From: SAR202 cluster bacterium
GTDB lineage: Bacteria > Chloroflexota > Dehalococcoidia > UBA3495
NCBI GenBank assembly: GCA_009392775.1
Contig: VFFT01000106.1
Span: forward strand, 1-7,684
Reading direction: 5' to 3'
Length of the DNA stretch: 7,684 nucleotides
The position numbers and the translations under genes are program-made. The notes under the pieces are model-generated. The model saw only the letters and a program-made list of their open reading frames with translations, did no database searches and was not told the DNA's origin. Of the stretch, positions 5,942 through 7,684 are shown piece after piece. Every line of letters begins with the position of its first letter. Position 1 is the stretch's first letter.

Positions 5942-6684
5942 AAAACACGAGCGGCACGTTAATTTTGGGTGCTAGCGGAGGTATCGGATCTACTCTGGCT
6001 AGGACTTTAAGAGATCAAGAGGAACACCTTGTGTTAGCTGGACGAGATTCTACAACCCTAAGAGAACTTGGAGCCGAACTTGACTCTAAAATTATCATAA
6101 TCGGATCCATGGATATTGAATCTATTAGTAAAGCGTATACAGAGGCCGAAGAGGTATTAGGTTCTCTGTATGGGACTGTAAACTGTATAGGATCATCTCT
6201 CCTAAAACCATCCCACACAATATCATCTGAGCAGTGGCAGGACATCGTGGATACTAACCTTACCAGTGCTATGGGTACTGTAAAAGGCGCATCCAGAGTT
6301 ATGATGAAAAGAGGCGGTTCGATTGTATTAATAGCAGCCGCTTGCGGTAGAATAGGAATGGCCTACCACGACGCGATCAGCGCGACTAAAGCAGGCGTCA
6401 TAGGGCTGACATTATCTGCTGCTGCAACATACTCAACCAAGGGAATACGGGTCAACTGTGTAGCTCCTGGACTCATAGATACGCCCATGACTTCTCCAAT
6501 CACAGGAAATGAAATCGCATTGCGCTCATCTGAGTCTATACACCCTATTTCCCGAATAGGACAACCATATGAGGTAGTATCAGCAATCACCTGGCTATTA
6601 GACAGGCAGAATACATGGGTCACAGGGCAAGTAATCGGAGTAGATGGAGGGCTTGGGTCCGTACTGAAAAGGACCACTACATGA
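5938..6684 (+). CDS. SDR family oxidoreductase-like protein lacking catalytic Ser and Tyr
   Basis: This 248-residue protein has the classical short-chain dehydrogenase fold and length. The cofactor loop GASGGIG (11-17), a basic residue for NADP after the second strand (AGRDS, 34-38), VNCIGSSLLKP (81-91, in place of NNAG), the structural Asn in TNLTSA (106-111), RVNCVAPGLIDTPMT (171-185) and VTGQVIGVDGG (228-238) are all visible. The active-site segment is unusual. Lys151 is kept, but the Tyr four residues before it is Ile147 (AISATK), and the usual Ser is Ala134 in LIAAACG. I recall a subgroup of SDRs with HEAIAAAKAG at this point, which HDAISATKAG resembles, so this is probably a family trait and not decay. 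The true activity is unknown. AAGAGGA (5928-5934) is the ribosome site. It overlaps both neighbours by 4 bp (ATGA), so it is translationally coupled. Confidence 0.88.
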   Translation: MKNTSGTLILGASGGIGSTLARTLRDQEEHLVLAGRDSTTLRELGAELDSKIIIIGSMDIESISKAYTEAEEVLGSLYGTVNCIGSSLLKPSHTISSEQWQDIVDTNLTSAMGTVKGASRVMMKRGGSIVLIAAACGRIGMAYHDAISATKAGVIGLTLSAAATYSTKGIRVNCVAPGLIDTPMTSPITGNEIALRSSESIHPISRIGQPYEVVSAITWLLDRQNTWVTGQVIGVDGGLGSVLKRTTT

Positions 6685-7684
6685 AGACTATAACCTACGT
6701 TAAGCGATCACAATTAAACCACTCAGCAACCACGGTTTTTAATTGGCATTGCAGGGAAGGAGCCTTTGAAAGACTAAACCCGCCTTGGCAACCGGCCGAA
6801 ACTATAGAGAAGTTAGGAAGCATTGAAGATAATGGAACTATCACAATCAAGACTAAACTTGGGCCATTATCCTCTAAGTGGTTTTTGAAACATATCGATT
6901 TCATTCAGGATCGCCAATTCGCAGACATTCTCATCAAAGGCCCCTTCGCCTATTGGAAACATATCCATAAAATGGAACCACAAGATGAAGAAACATGCAT
7001 ATTAGAAGATGAAATAGAGTTTTCTATGCGTGGTGGGATAGTAGGAAATATATTAGGTGGGCCTATCGTGAAGAACTTGCTACAAAAGATGTTCACCTAC
7101 AGACACAACGTTCTCCGTTCAGACTTACTATCCCATAGCAGATATCAATCAGATGGAATAACTAAGATACTAATATCCGGATCTACAGGTTTAATCGGCC
7201 AAGCTTTAAGCTCGTATCTATCTACTGGCGGCCATCAGGTAGTCAGGTTGGTCCGCACCTCGGACTTAGACGATGAAGGGACCATTTTTTGGGACCCTTT
7301 AAACCATATCATCGATATTGAATCCCTTGAGGGCTTTGACTACGTTATCCACTTGGCGGGAGAGAATGTAGGGGAAAGTAGGTGGACTAAAAAGAAAAAA
7401 GGAAGAATCTCCGATAGTAGAATCAATGGCACCAAGTTTCTTACTGAATCACTATCACATTTGAAATGCCCTCCAAAAGCTCTATTGTGCGCGTCGGCTA
7501 CTGGATATTACGGAGATGCTGGAAACGATTTAGTAAATGAACAATCTCCAAATGGGACCGGATTTCTTGCTCAAGTGGTTGATGAATGGGAACAGTCTAC
7601 ACGATCCGCTACTGACCAAGGGATACGTGTTGTAAATTTACGCTTTGGGGTAGTAATAAACCCGATGGGAGGCGCGCTAAAAAA
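6681..7684 (+). CDS. SRPBCC domain fused to TIGR01777-family (YfcH-like) epimerase, truncated at window end
   Basis: I translated 334 complete codons from the ATG at 6681 with no stop before the window ends. Residues 1 to about 152 form an SRPBCC (START/Bet v1-like) ligand-binding domain: YVKRSQLNHSATTVFNWHCR (6-25), AFERLNPPWQP (28-38), GPFAYWKHIHKM (88-99), EDEIEF (109-114). From residue 162 comes an SDR-like Rossmann domain: KILISGSTGLIGQAL (162-176), FWDP (203-206), DYVIHLAGENVGESRW (220-235), SDSRINGT (245-252) and ASATGYYGD (271-279). The last two match the TIGR01777/YfcH pattern. The cofactor is probably NADP; the substrate is unknown. This fusion is common, often near photolyases. The remaining part, about 130-150 residues by family length, lies beyond the window. 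AAGGA (6669-6673) sits seven bases before the ATG, which overlaps the previous stop. Confidence 0.9.
   Translation, partial: MKTITYVKRSQLNHSATTVFNWHCREGAFERLNPPWQPAETIEKLGSIEDNGTITIKTKLGPLSSKWFLKHIDFIQDRQFADILIKGPFAYWKHIHKMEPQDEETCILEDEIEFSMRGGIVGNILGGPIVKNLLQKMFTYRHNVLRSDLLSHSRYQSDGITKILISGSTGLIGQALSSYLSTGGHQVVRLVRTSDLDDEGTIFWDPLNHIIDIESLEGFDYVIHLAGENVGESRWTKKKKGRISDSRINGTKFLTESLSHLKCPPKALLCASATGYYGDAGNDLVNEQSPNGTGFLAQVVDEWEQSTRSATDQGIRVVNLRFGVVINPMGGALK

Noticed and set aside
5673..6677. Several minus-strand open frames opposite the SDR genes
   Set aside because: They are antisense to genes with unmistakable SDR and DUF2867 motifs and show no domains of their own.
1..7684. CRISPR array, tRNA, rRNA, insertion sequence or prophage attachment site
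   Set aside because: I saw no regularly spaced repeats, cloverleaf, rRNA signature, transposase gene or flanking target duplications on either strand.

Overview
The window is an AT-rich bacterial segment with ordinary Shine-Dalgarno sites (GGGAG, AAGGA, AAGGAG) and a sigma-70-like TTGACA promoter. The genes suggest an organism that lives in light: a class I photolyase, a DICT-domain sensor and several Rossmann-fold oxidoreductases of types often found beside photolyases. I cannot place the taxon from sequence alone. Chloroflexota (SAR202/Dehalococcoidia-like) or another low-GC aquatic lineage is my best guess, and it is a weak one.

Layout. Positions 1-81 hold the start of a minus-strand gene for a small zinc-ribbon protein, cut off by the window edge. 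Positions 82-434 are a divergent intergenic region. It has a good rightward promoter (about 230-259), a weaker leftward one sharing the same -35 bases, and several short direct and inverted repeats. All remaining genes are on the plus strand. First comes a run of small genes: a DUF378-like two-helix membrane protein (435-632), a 9-bp hairpin (636-656), and three small proteins without confident family names (689-928, 982-1182, 1188-1559). Then come a DICT plus USP-like sensor (1583-2767) and the photolyase (2800-4275).

After a 196-bp spacer there is a tightly packed block of three genes that overlap by 4 bp (ATGA) at each junction. These are an SDR with a C-terminal DUF2867 domain (4472-5941), a classical-fold SDR lacking the catalytic Ser and Tyr (5938-6684), and an SRPBCC-TIGR01777 fusion (6681 onward, cut off at the window end).

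Reading them together: the DICT protein is a plausible light or stress input, the photolyase repairs UV-induced pyrimidine dimers, and the three Rossmann proteins probably act on one shared small-molecule or lipid pathway induced under the same conditions. The co-regulation and the pathway are inferences from gene order. The photolyase and the SDR/TIGR01777 assignments rest on clear motifs.
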